Origin: Halobellus inordinatus
Lineage (GTDB): Archaea > Halobacteriota > Halobacteria > Halobacteriales > Haloferacaceae
NCBI RefSeq assembly: GCF_024464655.1
Contig: NZ_JANHAV010000001.1
Location: 434,001 to 498,000, forward strand
Length of the DNA: 64,000 bases
Reading direction: 5' to 3'
The notes under the pieces were generated by a model. It worked only from the letters and a program-made list of their open reading frames with translations, searched no databases and had not been told where the DNA came from. A program made the position numbers and the translations under genes. Below are positions 41,717 to 51,038 of the stretch, piece by piece (within the stretch, counting starts at the first letter, position 1; each line of letters opens with the position of its first letter).

Positions 41717-42020
41717 ATGGTGGACAGCGAGATTGCCCGGCGTTCCGGCACGGGGAATCCCGGTTGCCTCCTCCACCCCGCGATCCTCCGAGCGACGAAC
41801 GTTCACTGGTTCGCTGCTCGCTTCCGCGCCTGACGGGGTGCCAGCGACGAATCGTGGCAGACCGACCCTGCGGCCGGCGTTCACGAACCGCCGTCCCCGA
41901 AGGACGAGGTTTCTACGTTGGCTTCCGGGGCCCGTGTCGGTCTGACCGGACGCCCCCGGGTTCGGTCCCCGCTAAAGGCCAAAGTTGCGGGTGGAGAGCA
42001 GGGCCTAGCTGCCCGACCTA
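41717..42020 (-). ncRNA. SRP RNA (7S RNA)
   Basis: Read on the minus strand, the RNA would start near 42020 (UAGGUCGGGC) and end near 41717, about 304 nt, the known haloarchaeal length. Helix 8 carries the universal SRP motif GUCAGGCGCGGAAGCGAGCAGC with its GGAA tetraloop and AGCAGC (about 41802-41823), closed by CGCUGG / CCAGUG. The arms of helix 5 pair (GGCGUCCGG with CCGGAACGCC). The 5' and 3' ends pair (GGGCAGC with GCUGUCC), as in archaeal helix 1. A TATA-like CTTATG lies about 30 bp upstream (near 42048). Ends are approximate to a few bases. Confidence 0.9.
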
Positions 42021-42130
42021 GTCCATCGACACGTAGACCGGGGCCACATAAGGGGCTTTCGACTCACAGAGTCGCCGATCGCCGGACGCCGTCGGGGGCA
42101 ATCCCGCCCCGCCCGTATCGCCGTGCCCGC

Positions 42131-42547
42131 TCAACGGAGTACGGCTCGGGCGTAGCTTCCCGCAGTGACGGCGACGACGGAGGTTCCCGTGACGACGATC
42201 CACCGGTGGTTCTCGATCCAGGCGTACTCCGCAGGGAAACTGAAGAGCAGCGTCGAATCGATCGACAGCGCCCACAGCAACGAGAACAGCACCATCGCCA
42301 GCGCGGAGACGAGCGCGACGCCGCCGAGCGTTTGCGGGTCCGAGCGCTCCTGTGCGCCGGCCAGAAAGACGACGATATTGAGGAGCGCGAGGACGCCGAC
42401 GATCGAGACGCCGAGGGGGCCGGCGGCGTAGTACTCGGCGACGCCCACGTCAGGTGCTGTGATCAACAGGGCGGGCGCGAAGACGACGCCCGCGAGGAGG
42501 AGACACACGACCGCACCGATCGTCGGGGCGACGGATCTGAGATTCAT
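42131..42547 (-). CDS. Four-helix membrane protein, haloarchaeal
   Basis: The 138-residue protein has about four transmembrane segments (about 7-30, 42-64, 75-95, 112-132). I do not recognise a catalytic motif. It is similar in shape to haloarchaeal membrane DUFs (DUF7548-like, recalled, not checked). It lies upstream of the SRP RNA in the same direction, with 110 bp between. Divergent from the thiolase gene. Confidence 0.7.
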   Translation of the reverse strand: MNLRSVAPTIGAVVCLLLAGVVFAPALLITAPDVGVAEYYAAGPLGVSIVGVLALLNIVVFLAGAQERSDPQTLGGVALVSALAMVLFSLLWALSIDSTLLFSFPAEYAWIENHRWIVVTGTSVVAVTAGSYARAVLR

Positions 42548-42671
42548 ACTCGTCTCACGTGTCGGTTGGCTCGCGTGTAAGCGCTTCGAGACCTACCGGA
42601 AGTCGAGACTCCCCGGCCCGCTCGTCTCCCGGAAGGGAAACCGGTAAGCCACCACCCCCTCGTTCTCGACT

Positions 42672-43826
42672 ATGGAGCGCGTAGCGATCATCGGCGCGTC
42701 GATGACCCAGTTCGGGCAGCGCGAGGAGTGGATCCGCGGGCTGCTCGCCGAGGCGGGCAGCGCCTGCCTCGAGGACGCTGGCGTCTCGGCGGACGCCGTC
42801 GATCACCTGTACGTCTCGAATATGGCGAGCGGAGAGTTCGAAGGGCAGACTGGCGTCCCGAATGCCCTCGCACACGACCTCTCGGCGGTCCCCGCCTACA
42901 CCGCCCGGATCGATCAGACGTCGTCGTCCGGCGGCGCGGGCGTGTACGCGGCCTGGCAGTCGGTCGCCTCCGGCGCCTCGGAGATGACGCTTCTCGTCGG
43001 CGGCGAGAAGATGACGCATCGATCGACCGCGGAGGCGACGGACGTCATCGCGTCGCTGACGCACCCCGTCGAGTACAAACACGGCGTCACGCTCCCCTCC
43101 TTTGCGGGACTGACGGCACGCCACTACCTCGACAAGTACGACGCGCCGCGGGAGTCGCTCGGCAAGGTCGCAGTGAAGAACCACAAGAACGGCGTCGACA
43201 ACCCCCACGCGCAGTTCCAGAAGGAAGTCGACCTCGACACCGTCTTGGAGTCGCCGATCGTCGCCGACCCGCTTCGGCTCTACGACTTCTGTCCGATCAC
43301 TGATGGTTCGGCGGGATTGCTGTTCTGCCCCGAGTCGGTCGCCCGCGAGTACGCCGACGAGTATGCGGTCGTCTCCGGGATCGGCGGCGCGACGGACACC
43401 CACGTCGTTCACGAGCGCGCGGATCCGACGACGATGGGCGGCGTCGTCAACTCCGCAGAACAGGCCTACGAGATGGCCGACGCCGACCCCGACGACGTCG
43501 ACGTCGCGGAACTCCACGATATGTTCACCATCCTGGAGTTCCTCCAGTCGGAGGACCTCGGCTTCTTCGAGAAGGGCGAAGGGTGGAAGGCCGTCGAAGA
43601 GGGCGTCACCGACCGCGACGGCGAGCTCCCGATCAACACCTCGGGCGGACTGAAGTCGAAGGGCCATCCCCTCGGCGCATCCGGGGTGGCACAGGTGTAC
43701 GAGATCTACCAGCAAGTCATCGGTGACGCCGGCGCCCGGCAGGTCGACGCCGAGACCGGCCTCGCCTGCAACGTCGGTGGGTTCGGAAACTGCGTGACGA
43801 CGACGATCCTGGAGGGACAGCTATGA
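42672..43826 (+). CDS. Thiolase-family acyl-CoA acyltransferase
   Basis: A 384-residue SCP-x/archaeal type thiolase. H282 (ELHDMF), H332 (SKGHPLGASG) and C366 (ACNVGGFGN) are the expected later catalytic residues. At the place of the nucleophilic cysteine (usually CASGG) this protein reads SSSGG, with S84 there. It is cotranscribed and ATGA-overlapped with a DUF35 OB-fold protein. This pairing is typical of archaeal acetoacetyl-CoA thiolase complexes in the mevalonate route. Whether it is the mevalonate enzyme is an inference. Confidence 0.88.
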   Translation: MERVAIIGASMTQFGQREEWIRGLLAEAGSACLEDAGVSADAVDHLYVSNMASGEFEGQTGVPNALAHDLSAVPAYTARIDQTSSSGGAGVYAAWQSVASGASEMTLLVGGEKMTHRSTAEATDVIASLTHPVEYKHGVTLPSFAGLTARHYLDKYDAPRESLGKVAVKNHKNGVDNPHAQFQKEVDLDTVLESPIVADPLRLYDFCPITDGSAGLLFCPESVAREYADEYAVVSGIGGATDTHVVHERADPTTMGGVVNSAEQAYEMADADPDDVDVAELHDMFTILEFLQSEDLGFFEKGEGWKAVEEGVTDRDGELPINTSGGLKSKGHPLGASGVAQVYEIYQQVIGDAGARQVDAETGLACNVGGFGNCVTTTILEGQL

Positions 43827-44218
43827 GCGACGAGTCAGACACCGGCGACGACGAACAGACGATGGAAGCGTACCGCTACCCCGATGGGAGCATCACGTAC
43901 CCCGGACACCCGTTCGGGCCCGGCGGCGAGGAACCGACCGGAACGGTCGACCTGAGCGAGTACGTCGCCGAGGTCGTCACGTGGACGACGTCGACGGCGA
44001 CGCCACCCGGCGTCCGACAGCCGAACACGCTCGCGATCGTCGAGTTCGACGTCGACGGCGAGCCCGTTCGTGCCATCGGTCAGGTGACGACCGAGGAGGT
44101 CGAGATCGGCGACGAGGTCCGTCCGGTCTACTGCGCGGAACTCCGCGATCCCGAGAAGGGCATCCGCGAACCGGCGAGCCAGGAGTGGGACGGATTTCGG
44201 TTCGAGCCCACAGAGTAA
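43823..44218 (+). CDS. DUF35 OB-fold acyl-CoA-associated protein
   Basis: A 131-residue protein ending in a DUF35 OB-fold (about 40-125: VTWTTSTATPPGVRQPN ... EIGDEVRPVYCAELRDPE). The rubredoxin-like zinc ribbon with four Cys found in many DUF35 proteins is missing; the N-terminus instead is acidic. In archaea this protein bridges thiolase and HMG-CoA synthase. Overlap ATGA with the thiolase supports complex formation. Confidence 0.85.
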   Translation: MSDESDTGDDEQTMEAYRYPDGSITYPGHPFGPGGEEPTGTVDLSEYVAEVVTWTTSTATPPGVRQPNTLAIVEFDVDGEPVRAIGQVTTEEVEIGDEVRPVYCAELRDPEKGIREPASQEWDGFRFEPTE

Positions 44219-44219
44219 C

Positions 44220-44450
44220 TTATATCGCGTCGCGGACGCGACGGGTGATCTCGTCGACGTCGTAGTCGTCTTCGGCTTTATCCCAGACGATCTCGTCGTC
44301 GACCGCAACAGTAAGAACGCCGTGGTCTCCGGTCACCAGTGCCACGCGATCGAGCCGGTCGCCGAACTGTTCGAGTAGCGCGTGCTGGATCTTCTCGGCG
44401 CGTTCGAGGAATCCACAGGGAACGCAGTATTCGATTTCGATAGCGGACAT
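44220..44450 (-). CDS. SelT/SelW/SelH (Rdx) family protein
   Basis: The 76-residue thioredoxin-like protein has the CxxC motif (CVPC at about residues 9-12, in EIEYCVPCGFLERAEK) near its N-terminus and a C-terminal helix. The family is Rdx; in selenium users one Cys is Sec. Probably a small redox protein. Convergent with the DUF35 gene, one base between stops. Confidence 0.88.
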   Translation of the reverse strand: MSAIEIEYCVPCGFLERAEKIQHALLEQFGDRLDRVALVTGDHGVLTVAVDDEIVWDKAEDDYDVDEITRRVRDAI

Positions 44451-44553
44451 CTGTCTTCGGAGCGTTGGCTCTGTGCCGTGTTAAGCGCGTCGTGACCGAC
44501 GTTCCGTCTCGGAGTCAGACTTTTGTCCGCTGACGCCGTACTCGGGTATTGGT

Positions 44554-44727
44554 ATGTGTTACCATACATACCAACTGAAGGCGCTAGCGGAGGAGCGACG
44601 AGCGCAAGCCGCACGGCGTGAAGAGGAGACGGAGGACGAAATCCGCACCGACGATGTCGAGGACGGCGTCACCGAGGAGCACAGCCCCGAGAAACGAACC
44701 AAGCCACAGCCAGTCGGGTTCGCCTGA
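44554..44727 (+). CDS. Small conserved-looking protein, 57 residues
   Basis: The frame starts MCYHTYQLKALAEERRA and continues as a charged helix (Glu/Arg rich) ending KPQPVGFA. MCYHxYQLKALAEERRAxA resembles a small protein I associate with several haloarchaea, but I cannot verify this. The start is preceded by a TATA-like GGTATTGGTA directly upstream, so the promoter would have to be further up. An inverted repeat GGTATGTGT / ATACATACC surrounds the ATG. Confidence 0.5.
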   Translation: MCYHTYQLKALAEERRAQAARREEETEDEIRTDDVEDGVTEEHSPEKRTKPQPVGFA

Positions 44728-44803
44728 GCACCCGGAACCGCACTATTTAGACCCCGAACGGCGTGGTCGGTCCGGTCGTCGCAGCGACCGACCACGTCGA
44801 CGT

Positions 44804-45475
44804 TCACCCGAGCCGATTCCCGAGCAGCGGCCGCCAGTACAGCAGCGCGACCGTCAGTAAGAAGACGACTGTCGACACGTCGTAGGAGAAATCGAACGTC
44901 GCTGCAACGACGGCGGAACTGCCGCCGAGCACCCCCGAAAGAATCGACGCTAGAATCGGCCACGAACAGGAGACACACGAGAGCAAGCCGACGATCCCCG
45001 AGACTGCTGCGCCGGCGGCGTCGATCACTGTCGCGTACACCAGATACGCCAAGGCGACGTAGCCGACCATACGGGCAGGCATCAACACGAGCGCCGCCCA
45101 CGGCGTCGAGACGACCGGCGCTGGCCCCCACCCCGGAGCGAGCGTCGCCAGCCGGACGCCGAACTCACCAGCCCCGGGACGCATCGCCGTGACGAGAACG
45201 CCGCCGGCGGCCGCCAACGCGACGAAATAGAGGACCGCGATCGCGGCCGCCCGGCGTCGCGTCCGCTCGTCGGCCGGTGCCGGGTCGGTCTTCCAGACGG
45301 CGACGACACCGACGAAGATCCACGCGAGGCCGTAGACCGCATAGCGTGGCTGCGTGATCGTAATTCCGGACAGGAGAACGTACGCGACCGAGAGCACCGC
45401 GAGGGAGTTACCGATCAGCGCGGCGTAGAGAAGATCGCGCGTGTCGACGCTGACCGCGCGTGCGACGGACATCAT
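44804..45475 (-). CDS. Cytochrome-oxidase-locus membrane protein (DUF7546-like)
   Basis: A 223-residue protein with about six transmembrane helices and a conserved-looking SCVSCSWPIL segment at about 171-180, whose two Cys could bind metal or a haem/copper intermediate. Its ATG (45475) overlaps the heme-synthase stop by ATGA. Its position after the CtaA-CtaB fusion suggests a role in oxidase biogenesis; that is an inference. Confidence 0.75.
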   Translation of the reverse strand: MMSVARAVSVDTRDLLYAALIGNSLAVLSVAYVLLSGITITQPRYAVYGLAWIFVGVVAVWKTDPAPADERTRRRAAAIAVLYFVALAAAGGVLVTAMRPGAGEFGVRLATLAPGWGPAPVVSTPWAALVLMPARMVGYVALAYLVYATVIDAAGAAVSGIVGLLSCVSCSWPILASILSGVLGGSSAVVAATFDFSYDVSTVVFLLTVALLYWRPLLGNRLG

Positions 45476-46887
45476 ACCGCCAACGCGTCGACGACGACGG
45501 CGAGCAGCAGCGCCCCGAGATACGCGTTCGACGCGTGGAACGACCGGAACGCCGCGGCTTCGGTCTGTTCGTAGTGCAGGCGGATCGCGAAGTAGAGGAA
45601 GATCGCGCCGAAGACGACGGTCGTGAGCGCGTACGCCAGTCCGAGCGCCTGCATCGAAGCCATCGCACCCGCGGCGACGAGCGTCGCCGCCAGATACCAG
45701 AGGATGTGTTTGCGGGTCGTCGTCTCACCGCGGACGACCGGCATCATCGGGAAGCCGCCGCGCTCGTAGTCGTCCTTGTACGCGAGCGCGAGGTTGTAGA
45801 AGTGCGCCGGCGTCCACAAGAAGATGATCGTCGCGAGTGCGATCCCGCCGAGACCGATCTGTCCGTCGACGGCGACCCAGCCGATCAGCGCCGGGAGCGC
45901 GCCCGCCGCGCCACCGATGACGGTGTTCTGGACGGTGTTCGGCTTCAGCAAGAGCGTGTAGACGACGCTGTAAAACAGGATCGCTGCGACGCCGAGCACG
46001 GCCGCGAGCACGTTCACCCACGCGAACAGCGCAATCGACCCCGCGGCCAGGAGAACGCCGAACGCGAGGGCGTTGCGGACGGGAACGAGGTCGGTCGCAA
46101 GGGGCCGGTCGCTCGTCCGCTGCATCCGACGGTCGATGTCGCGCTCGAAGACGTGGTTGAACGTCCCGGACGCGCCGATCGACAGAACGCCGCCACCGAG
46201 CGTCGCGAGCACGACGCCGATCGTCAGGCCGCCGTTCGTCGTCGCCGCCAGCGCCATCCCGGCGGCCGCGACGAGACAGAGCAGCCACATCAGCCGGGGT
46301 TTCGTCAGCCGGACGTACGCCTTCGCGGTCGCGACCAGCCGTTCCCGGCGGTCGGTCGGAATGTCCGGTTCGTACGCGTTGTCGACCGGCGGGTCGAGAT
46401 CGATGCTATCGACGGGCTCTTCGGAGGGGTCACCCGTCTCCCGTTCGAGGCTCCACGCGAGCGCGGCCACCAGCGAAACGAAGATTCCCATCCCGACGGT
46501 CAAGTGCGCCGCCGAGAGCGTTGCGTCGGCACCACCGACGGCGACGAACGCGCCGAGGGCGGCCTGGACGGGATAGAGGAGTCCTGCCAGGAGCGTCGCA
46601 CCGAGGACGCGTCGCCCCGCACTAGCGCGCACGGCCGAGACGACAGTTACGACGCCGAGGACACCGACGGCGACGGCCAGCAGCCGATGTCCGACTGCGA
46701 GCCACCCCGCGGCCGACGTCGGCGACGTCCAGCCGTCACCACAGATCGGCCAGGCCGTACACGACGCGGCCGCGTCTGTGAGAGCCGTGGTTGCACCGAC
46801 GAGCAAGAGGAGATAGACGCCGATGGCGGTCGCTGCGAGTAGATTGTGGAACCGATTGTGTGTTGCAGTCGACGCCACGAAAGTCAC
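45472..46887 (-). CDS. ctaB: Heme O synthase fused to CtaA-like domain
   Basis: The 471-residue protein combines two modules. Residues 1-155 form four helices with His in GHRLLAV and AHLTVGM, like half of a CtaA/heme A synthase. A charged linker follows. Residues about 180-471 are a UbiA-type prenyltransferase with NHVFERDIDRRMQRT and YKDDYERGGFPMM. This would farnesylate haem b to haem o, and the N-terminal part might help hydroxylate it or bind haem. The leftward gene is divergent from coxB. Confidence 0.92.
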   Translation of the reverse strand: MTFVASTATHNRFHNLLAATAIGVYLLLLVGATTALTDAAASCTAWPICGDGWTSPTSAAGWLAVGHRLLAVAVGVLGVVTVVSAVRASAGRRVLGATLLAGLLYPVQAALGAFVAVGGADATLSAAHLTVGMGIFVSLVAALAWSLERETGDPSEEPVDSIDLDPPVDNAYEPDIPTDRRERLVATAKAYVRLTKPRLMWLLCLVAAAGMALAATTNGGLTIGVVLATLGGGVLSIGASGTFNHVFERDIDRRMQRTSDRPLATDLVPVRNALAFGVLLAAGSIALFAWVNVLAAVLGVAAILFYSVVYTLLLKPNTVQNTVIGGAAGALPALIGWVAVDGQIGLGGIALATIIFLWTPAHFYNLALAYKDDYERGGFPMMPVVRGETTTRKHILWYLAATLVAAGAMASMQALGLAYALTTVVFGAIFLYFAIRLHYEQTEAAAFRSFHASNAYLGALLLAVVVDALAV

Positions 46888-47098
46888 CTATACGCCGTTA
46901 GGAATCACCGTACTTAGGGTCCCCGCTTTCCTGACCGCAGTCGGTCCGTGAGACAGCAAAGTATCGGACAATATGTGGACTACTGCACTCACCACCCGGT
47001 CGCAGTCGATCGATCGCGACGAGCAGTCTGTTGCAGACGGTACGATAGAGTGACCGAAGTCAGCAACTATTTACGTGGTACTTCCTAACTCCGCACCG
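46888..47098. promoter_or_regulatory. Divergent promoter region ctaB / coxB
   Basis: 211 bp between divergent haem synthase and oxidase genes. A TATA-like CTATTTAC at about 47067-47074 lies about 28 bp before the coxB ATG, so the transcript is leaderless. I see no further gene. Confidence 0.5.
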
Positions 47099-47809
47099 AT
47101 GCGAAAGACGCGTTTGGCACTCGTTTCACTGCTCGCGGTGGTGGTGGCGGGCCTCGTCGCGGATCCGGTCGCCGCACAAGCGTCCGCCAGCGCAGAACTC
47201 ATCAATGGGTTGAACGGGAAGCTTCTGTACATCGCTGTCCCGATCACCATCCTGGTAGAGGTAATCCTCCTCTACACGGTGGTGAAGTTCAGGAACAACG
47301 ACGATCCGTCACCGACCCAGGAGAACCGTCGCCTGGAGATCACGTGGACGATCGCGACGGCGATCATCCTCCTCTTCGTCGGTGTGGCCTCCTACGGCGT
47401 TCTCGCGAACGAGAACGTCACTGCGGGCCCCGAGATCGAGAGTACCCAGGGCGAACCCGTCGTCGTCCACGCCGAGGCGTACCAGTGGGGCTGGGAGATG
47501 TCGTACCCCGAATCGGGTAACTTCTCGACCGGCACCGAGATCGTAGTCCCGAAGGACCGTCCGGTCCAAATCCAGGTGACATCACGTGACGTGATCCATG
47601 GATTCCACGTTCCGAAGTTAGCACTCAAGACGGACGCGATGCCTGGACAGGTGAACACGATCAAGACGGTCGCCTACGAGGAAGGGACGTACCAGGGCTA
47701 CTGTACTGAGTACTGTGGCGTCGCTCACTCGCAGATGTACTTCACCGTCGAGGTCGTCTCCCAGGACGAGTACCAGCAGTGGCTCGACGAACAGCAGAGT
47801 AGCGAGTAA
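47099..47809 (+). CDS. coxB: Cytochrome c oxidase subunit II
   Basis: A 236-residue protein with a signal-like N-terminus, then two transmembrane helices (about 42-64 and 83-103) and the CuA domain. All CuA ligands are visible: H167 (VIHGFHVP), C202, E204, C206, H210 and M213 in the YCTEYCGVAHSQM motif. It receives electrons on the outer face (from halocyanin or cytochrome c). coxA does not follow; the catalytic subunit is elsewhere or outside the window. Confidence 0.96.
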   Translation: MRKTRLALVSLLAVVVAGLVADPVAAQASASAELINGLNGKLLYIAVPITILVEVILLYTVVKFRNNDDPSPTQENRRLEITWTIATAIILLFVGVASYGVLANENVTAGPEIESTQGEPVVVHAEAYQWGWEMSYPESGNFSTGTEIVVPKDRPVQIQVTSRDVIHGFHVPKLALKTDAMPGQVNTIKTVAYEEGTYQGYCTEYCGVAHSQMYFTVEVVSQDEYQQWLDEQQSSE

Positions 47810-47919
47810 TCGCGCGCCCGCTTTTCGGGTTTCTTCGGTCTGTGAGCAGCCGCTACGCGCTGCTTTCTACTTCTCCTGTCCAGCTGGTCGGCGAGTGCCG
47901 GCGATACCGGAAAAAGCGG

Positions 47920-48405
47920 CTACGCGTTCCGATCTGCGTCCGAGATTGCTTCTTCTGCCGGCGCCTCGTGGTCCGGTCCACGCTCTTCGAGAATCCGGTC
48001 GATGATCCGTCCGGTCGAGAGCAGTTCATCGTCGTACCGTGGTTCCCGAGCTGACGCGCGATCGACCTCACAGTCGATCCCACGTCCTGCGAGCGCGTCG
48101 CGGAGCGCGTCTGCGTCGTGGTGCTGATCGTGCCCGAGAACGATGACGTCGGGATCGATCCGCTCGATGGGGACGAAGATGTCTTCGCGGTGCCCGAGGT
48201 GCGCATCGGTCACCATCTCGAGCGCGCCGACGACATCCCGTCGCTGTCGATCGGGCAACACAGGACGTTCCTTGTGTGTGACGTTCTCCCGTCGGGCGAC
48301 GATGACGTGTAGTTCGTCGCCCATCGCGGCCGCTTCCGAGAAGTAGTGGATGTGGCCGGGATGAATGAGATCGAACGTCCCCTGCGCGACGATCCGGCGG
48401 GTCAC
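47920..48405 (-). CDS. ribL: FAD synthetase RibL
   Basis: Archaeal cytidylyltransferase-like protein that adenylates FMN to FAD. The 161 residues contain the HPGH motif (15-18, [13 protein letters not shown]) and a C-terminal LLSTGRII segment (the ISSTR-like loop). Start at GTG 48405, overlapping the stop of the JAMM gene by four bases (GTGA). The C-terminal tail is acidic. Confidence 0.92.
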   Translation of the reverse strand: MTRRIVAQGTFDLIHPGHIHYFSEAAAMGDELHVIVARRENVTHKERPVLPDRQRRDVVGALEMVTDAHLGHREDIFVPIERIDPDVIVLGHDQHHDADALRDALAGRGIDCEVDRASAREPRYDDELLSTGRIIDRILEERGPDHEAPAEEAISDADRNA

Positions 48406-48926
48406 CGGTAAGACCCTCCGGACTCCCGATAGCTCCCGCCGAGGTTGCCGTAGTCGAGGTCGAGGTCGTCCTCGGTGAAGTCGAAGAAGTCCTCGGGATC
48501 GGGCAGGTCGACGTCGAGGACGGGAAGGTCGCGAACCTCCCCGCTCTGGTCGAACGCCTGCCAGTCAGTCGGGCCGTACGGATGACCGAGGATGATGTGG
48601 ACCTGGCCTTGGCCGAAGGTGTCCAGATCGGCGTCGCTCGGCCGGAGGACGCCGTTCGGGTGAGAGTGGATCGACCCCACCGCGTGGCGGTCGTTCGGGA
48701 TCATATTGCTGTCGACGGTGGCGCTCGTCGGATCCGATCGCGTCCCCGGGACGATCAACACCTCCGTGATGACGGTGCCCGAGCGATCGAGATCGAAGTG
48801 GCTGGCGTCTTCGCCGCGGAGAAAGCCCATATACTCGTTCGGATGTGTCTCGCGGGATGCCTCCCGTGCGAAGTCGAGCGCGTCGGCGGCGATGCCGATC
48901 ACCTCACTCGACCGGAAGAGTCGCAT
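48402..48926 (-). CDS. JAMM/MPN+ metalloprotease (desampylase-like)
   Basis: A 174-residue JAB1/MPN+ protein. The zinc site is complete: E31, H87-S-H89 (IHSHPNG), S97 and D100 ([10 protein letters not shown]). Haloarchaeal JAMM proteins remove SAMP ubiquitin-like modifiers (desampylation). A Glu/Asp-rich C-terminal arm of about 35 residues follows the domain. Coupled with ribL. Divergent from the RecJ-like gene, 150 bp away. SAMP substrate is inferred from family. Confidence 0.9.
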   Translation of the reverse strand: MRLFRSSEVIGIAADALDFAREASRETHPNEYMGFLRGEDASHFDLDRSGTVITEVLIVPGTRSDPTSATVDSNMIPNDRHAVGSIHSHPNGVLRPSDADLDTFGQGQVHIILGHPYGPTDWQAFDQSGEVRDLPVLDVDLPDPEDFFDFTEDDLDLDYGNLGGSYRESGGSYR

Positions 48927-49076
48927 ATTCGATTCTCCGGTTCGTCGCCTTCTAAGCGTTCCGGTCGGATTCAGGCGAGACCAGCCGACCGCACCGTCGG
49001 GAGACGGCGTCGGCGGTACCCGCCCCGTGCGCGCGGATTGTAAAGTCTTAACCGCGACGCACCACTTCTCGCCAGT

Positions 49077-51002
49077 ATGACCGCCGATAACGCCGGGGAT
49101 TCCGGCGGCGCGTCCGCTCCGGATTCGGAGACGGACTCGCGACCTATCGTCTACGATCTCGCACCGAACTGCACGCTCGAAGACGTCGAAGAAGGCGAAC
49201 GGTACCACGCCGTCGTCAACGGCGTCGTCGAATACGGCATCTTCGTCGACATCTCCGACGAGGTGTCCGGACTCGTCCACGAGTCGAACCTCGATCGCTC
49301 CTACGAGGTCGGCGACCGCCTGACCGTCACGCTCGAAGAGATCAAAGAGAACGGCGACCTCGCGTTCGACGTCTTCACCGAGTCGACGTACCAGACCGTC
49401 GTCGTCGATCACGAACCCGACATCGCGCCGATCGCAGGATTGAGCGCCGGCGACGAAGTCCACATCGAAGGACAGGTCGCCCAGATCAAACAGACCGGCG
49501 GCCCGACCGTCTTCCGCATCGCCGACGAGACGGGAATCGTCTCTGCGGCGGCGTTCCGCGAGGCGGGCGTTCGCGCCTTCCCGGCCGTCGACCTCGACGA
49601 CGTCGTCCGGATCGGCGGCAGCGTCGAGTCCCACGACGGCTCGCTCCAGCTCGAAGTCGACTCGATGACTCGACTCGACGGCGAGGCGATGGCCGAGGCC
49701 CGCGAACGCCTCGACGCCGCGTTCGAGGAACGCGCAGCGCCCGAGGACGTCGAGTCACTCGTCGAGTGGCCGGCGTTCGAGAAACTCCGCGACGACCTGC
49801 GCGAGGTCGCTCGCCTGCTGCGACGGACGGTGCTGGAAGGGCGTCCGATCCGCGTTCGACACCACGCCGACGGCGACGGGATGTGCGCCTCCGTGCCGGT
49901 TCAGCTGGCGCTGGAGAACTTCATCGAGGCCGTCCACGACGACGACGACGCCTCGCGGCACCTCGTCAAGCGACTTCCCTCGAAAGCGCCGTTCTACGAG
50001 ATGGAGGACGTCACGCGCGACCTGAATTTCGCGCTCGAAGGCCGTGCGCGGCACGGCCAGCGGCTCCCGCTCCTCCTGATGCTCGACAACGGCTCCACCG
50101 AGGAGGACGTCCCCGCCTACGAGAACCTCGCACACTACGACGTGCCGATCGCGGTCGTCGACCACCACCACCCCGACCCGGAGGCGGTCGACGACCTCCT
50201 CGACGCCCACGTCAACCCCTACCTCTACGACGAGGACTACCGCATCACGACGGGGATGATGTGCGTCGAACTCGCGCGGATGATCGACCCCGACGTGACC
50301 GAGGAACTCCGCCACGTCCCGGCCGTCGCGGGCCTGGCCGACCGCTCGAAGGCCGAGGCGATGGAAGACTTCGTCTCGCTCGCCGAGTCTGAGGGCTACG
50401 ACCGCGAGCGCCTGCTCGACGTCGGTGAGGCGCTCGACTACGCGGCTCACTGGCTGCGATACAACGACGGCCAGTCGCTCGTCAACGACGTGCTGAACGT
50501 CGGCTGCGACGACGAGGACCGCCACCAGGAACTCGTCGACTTCCTCGCGAGCCGCGCCGAGCGCGACGTCGAACGGCAGATGGACGCCGCCGCTTCTCAC
50601 CTCGAACACGAGCGGCTGGAGTCCGACGCCCACCTCTACACTGTCGACCTCGACGAGTGGGCCCACCGCTTCACCTACCCCGCGCCGGGGAAGACCACCG
50701 GAAAGCTCCACGACCGAAAGGTCCGCGAACACGGCGAGCCGGTCATCACGATCGGCTACGGCCCCGACTTCGCCGTCCTTCGGTCCGACGGAGTCCGCCT
50801 CGACATCCCGCGGATGGTCGCGGAACTGAACGAGGAAGTCGTCGGCGGCGGCGTCTCCGGTGGCGGCCACCTCGTCGTCGGGTCGATCAAGTTCGTCAAG
50901 GGGATGCGCACCGAGGTCATCGAGAGCCTCGTCGACAAGATGGCCGACGCCGAACTCGACGAGGAACTCTCCTCGCAGGCCGTCGTCGACACCGAGGCCT
51001 AA
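49077..51002 (+). CDS. RecJ-like DHH phosphoesterase with S1 and OB domains
   Basis: A 641-residue protein with an N-terminal S1 domain (about 40-105), an OB-fold (about 125-195), and a DHH-DHHA1 module (about 245-600). The first acidic cluster reads HHADGDGMC. The second motif is LLMLDNGSTEED. The third is VDHHHPDPEA, the DHH motif itself. DHHA1 ends with GGGVSGGGHLVVG. Haloarchaeal relatives are the RecJ/GAN-type proteins of the replisome/repair. Which nuclease polarity is not deducible. Confidence 0.9.
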   Translation: MTADNAGDSGGASAPDSETDSRPIVYDLAPNCTLEDVEEGERYHAVVNGVVEYGIFVDISDEVSGLVHESNLDRSYEVGDRLTVTLEEIKENGDLAFDVFTESTYQTVVVDHEPDIAPIAGLSAGDEVHIEGQVAQIKQTGGPTVFRIADETGIVSAAAFREAGVRAFPAVDLDDVVRIGGSVESHDGSLQLEVDSMTRLDGEAMAEARERLDAAFEERAAPEDVESLVEWPAFEKLRDDLREVARLLRRTVLEGRPIRVRHHADGDGMCASVPVQLALENFIEAVHDDDDASRHLVKRLPSKAPFYEMEDVTRDLNFALEGRARHGQRLPLLLMLDNGSTEEDVPAYENLAHYDVPIAVVDHHHPDPEAVDDLLDAHVNPYLYDEDYRITTGMMCVELARMIDPDVTEELRHVPAVAGLADRSKAEAMEDFVSLAESEGYDRERLLDVGEALDYAAHWLRYNDGQSLVNDVLNVGCDDEDRHQELVDFLASRAERDVERQMDAAASHLEHERLESDAHLYTVDLDEWAHRFTYPAPGKTTGKLHDRKVREHGEPVITIGYGPDFAVLRSDGVRLDIPRMVAELNEEVVGGGVSGGGHLVVGSIKFVKGMRTEVIESLVDKMADAELDEELSSQAVVDTEA

Positions 51003-51038
51003 GGGCGCCGCCGACAGCGCAGACGCGGGCCGCACTTC

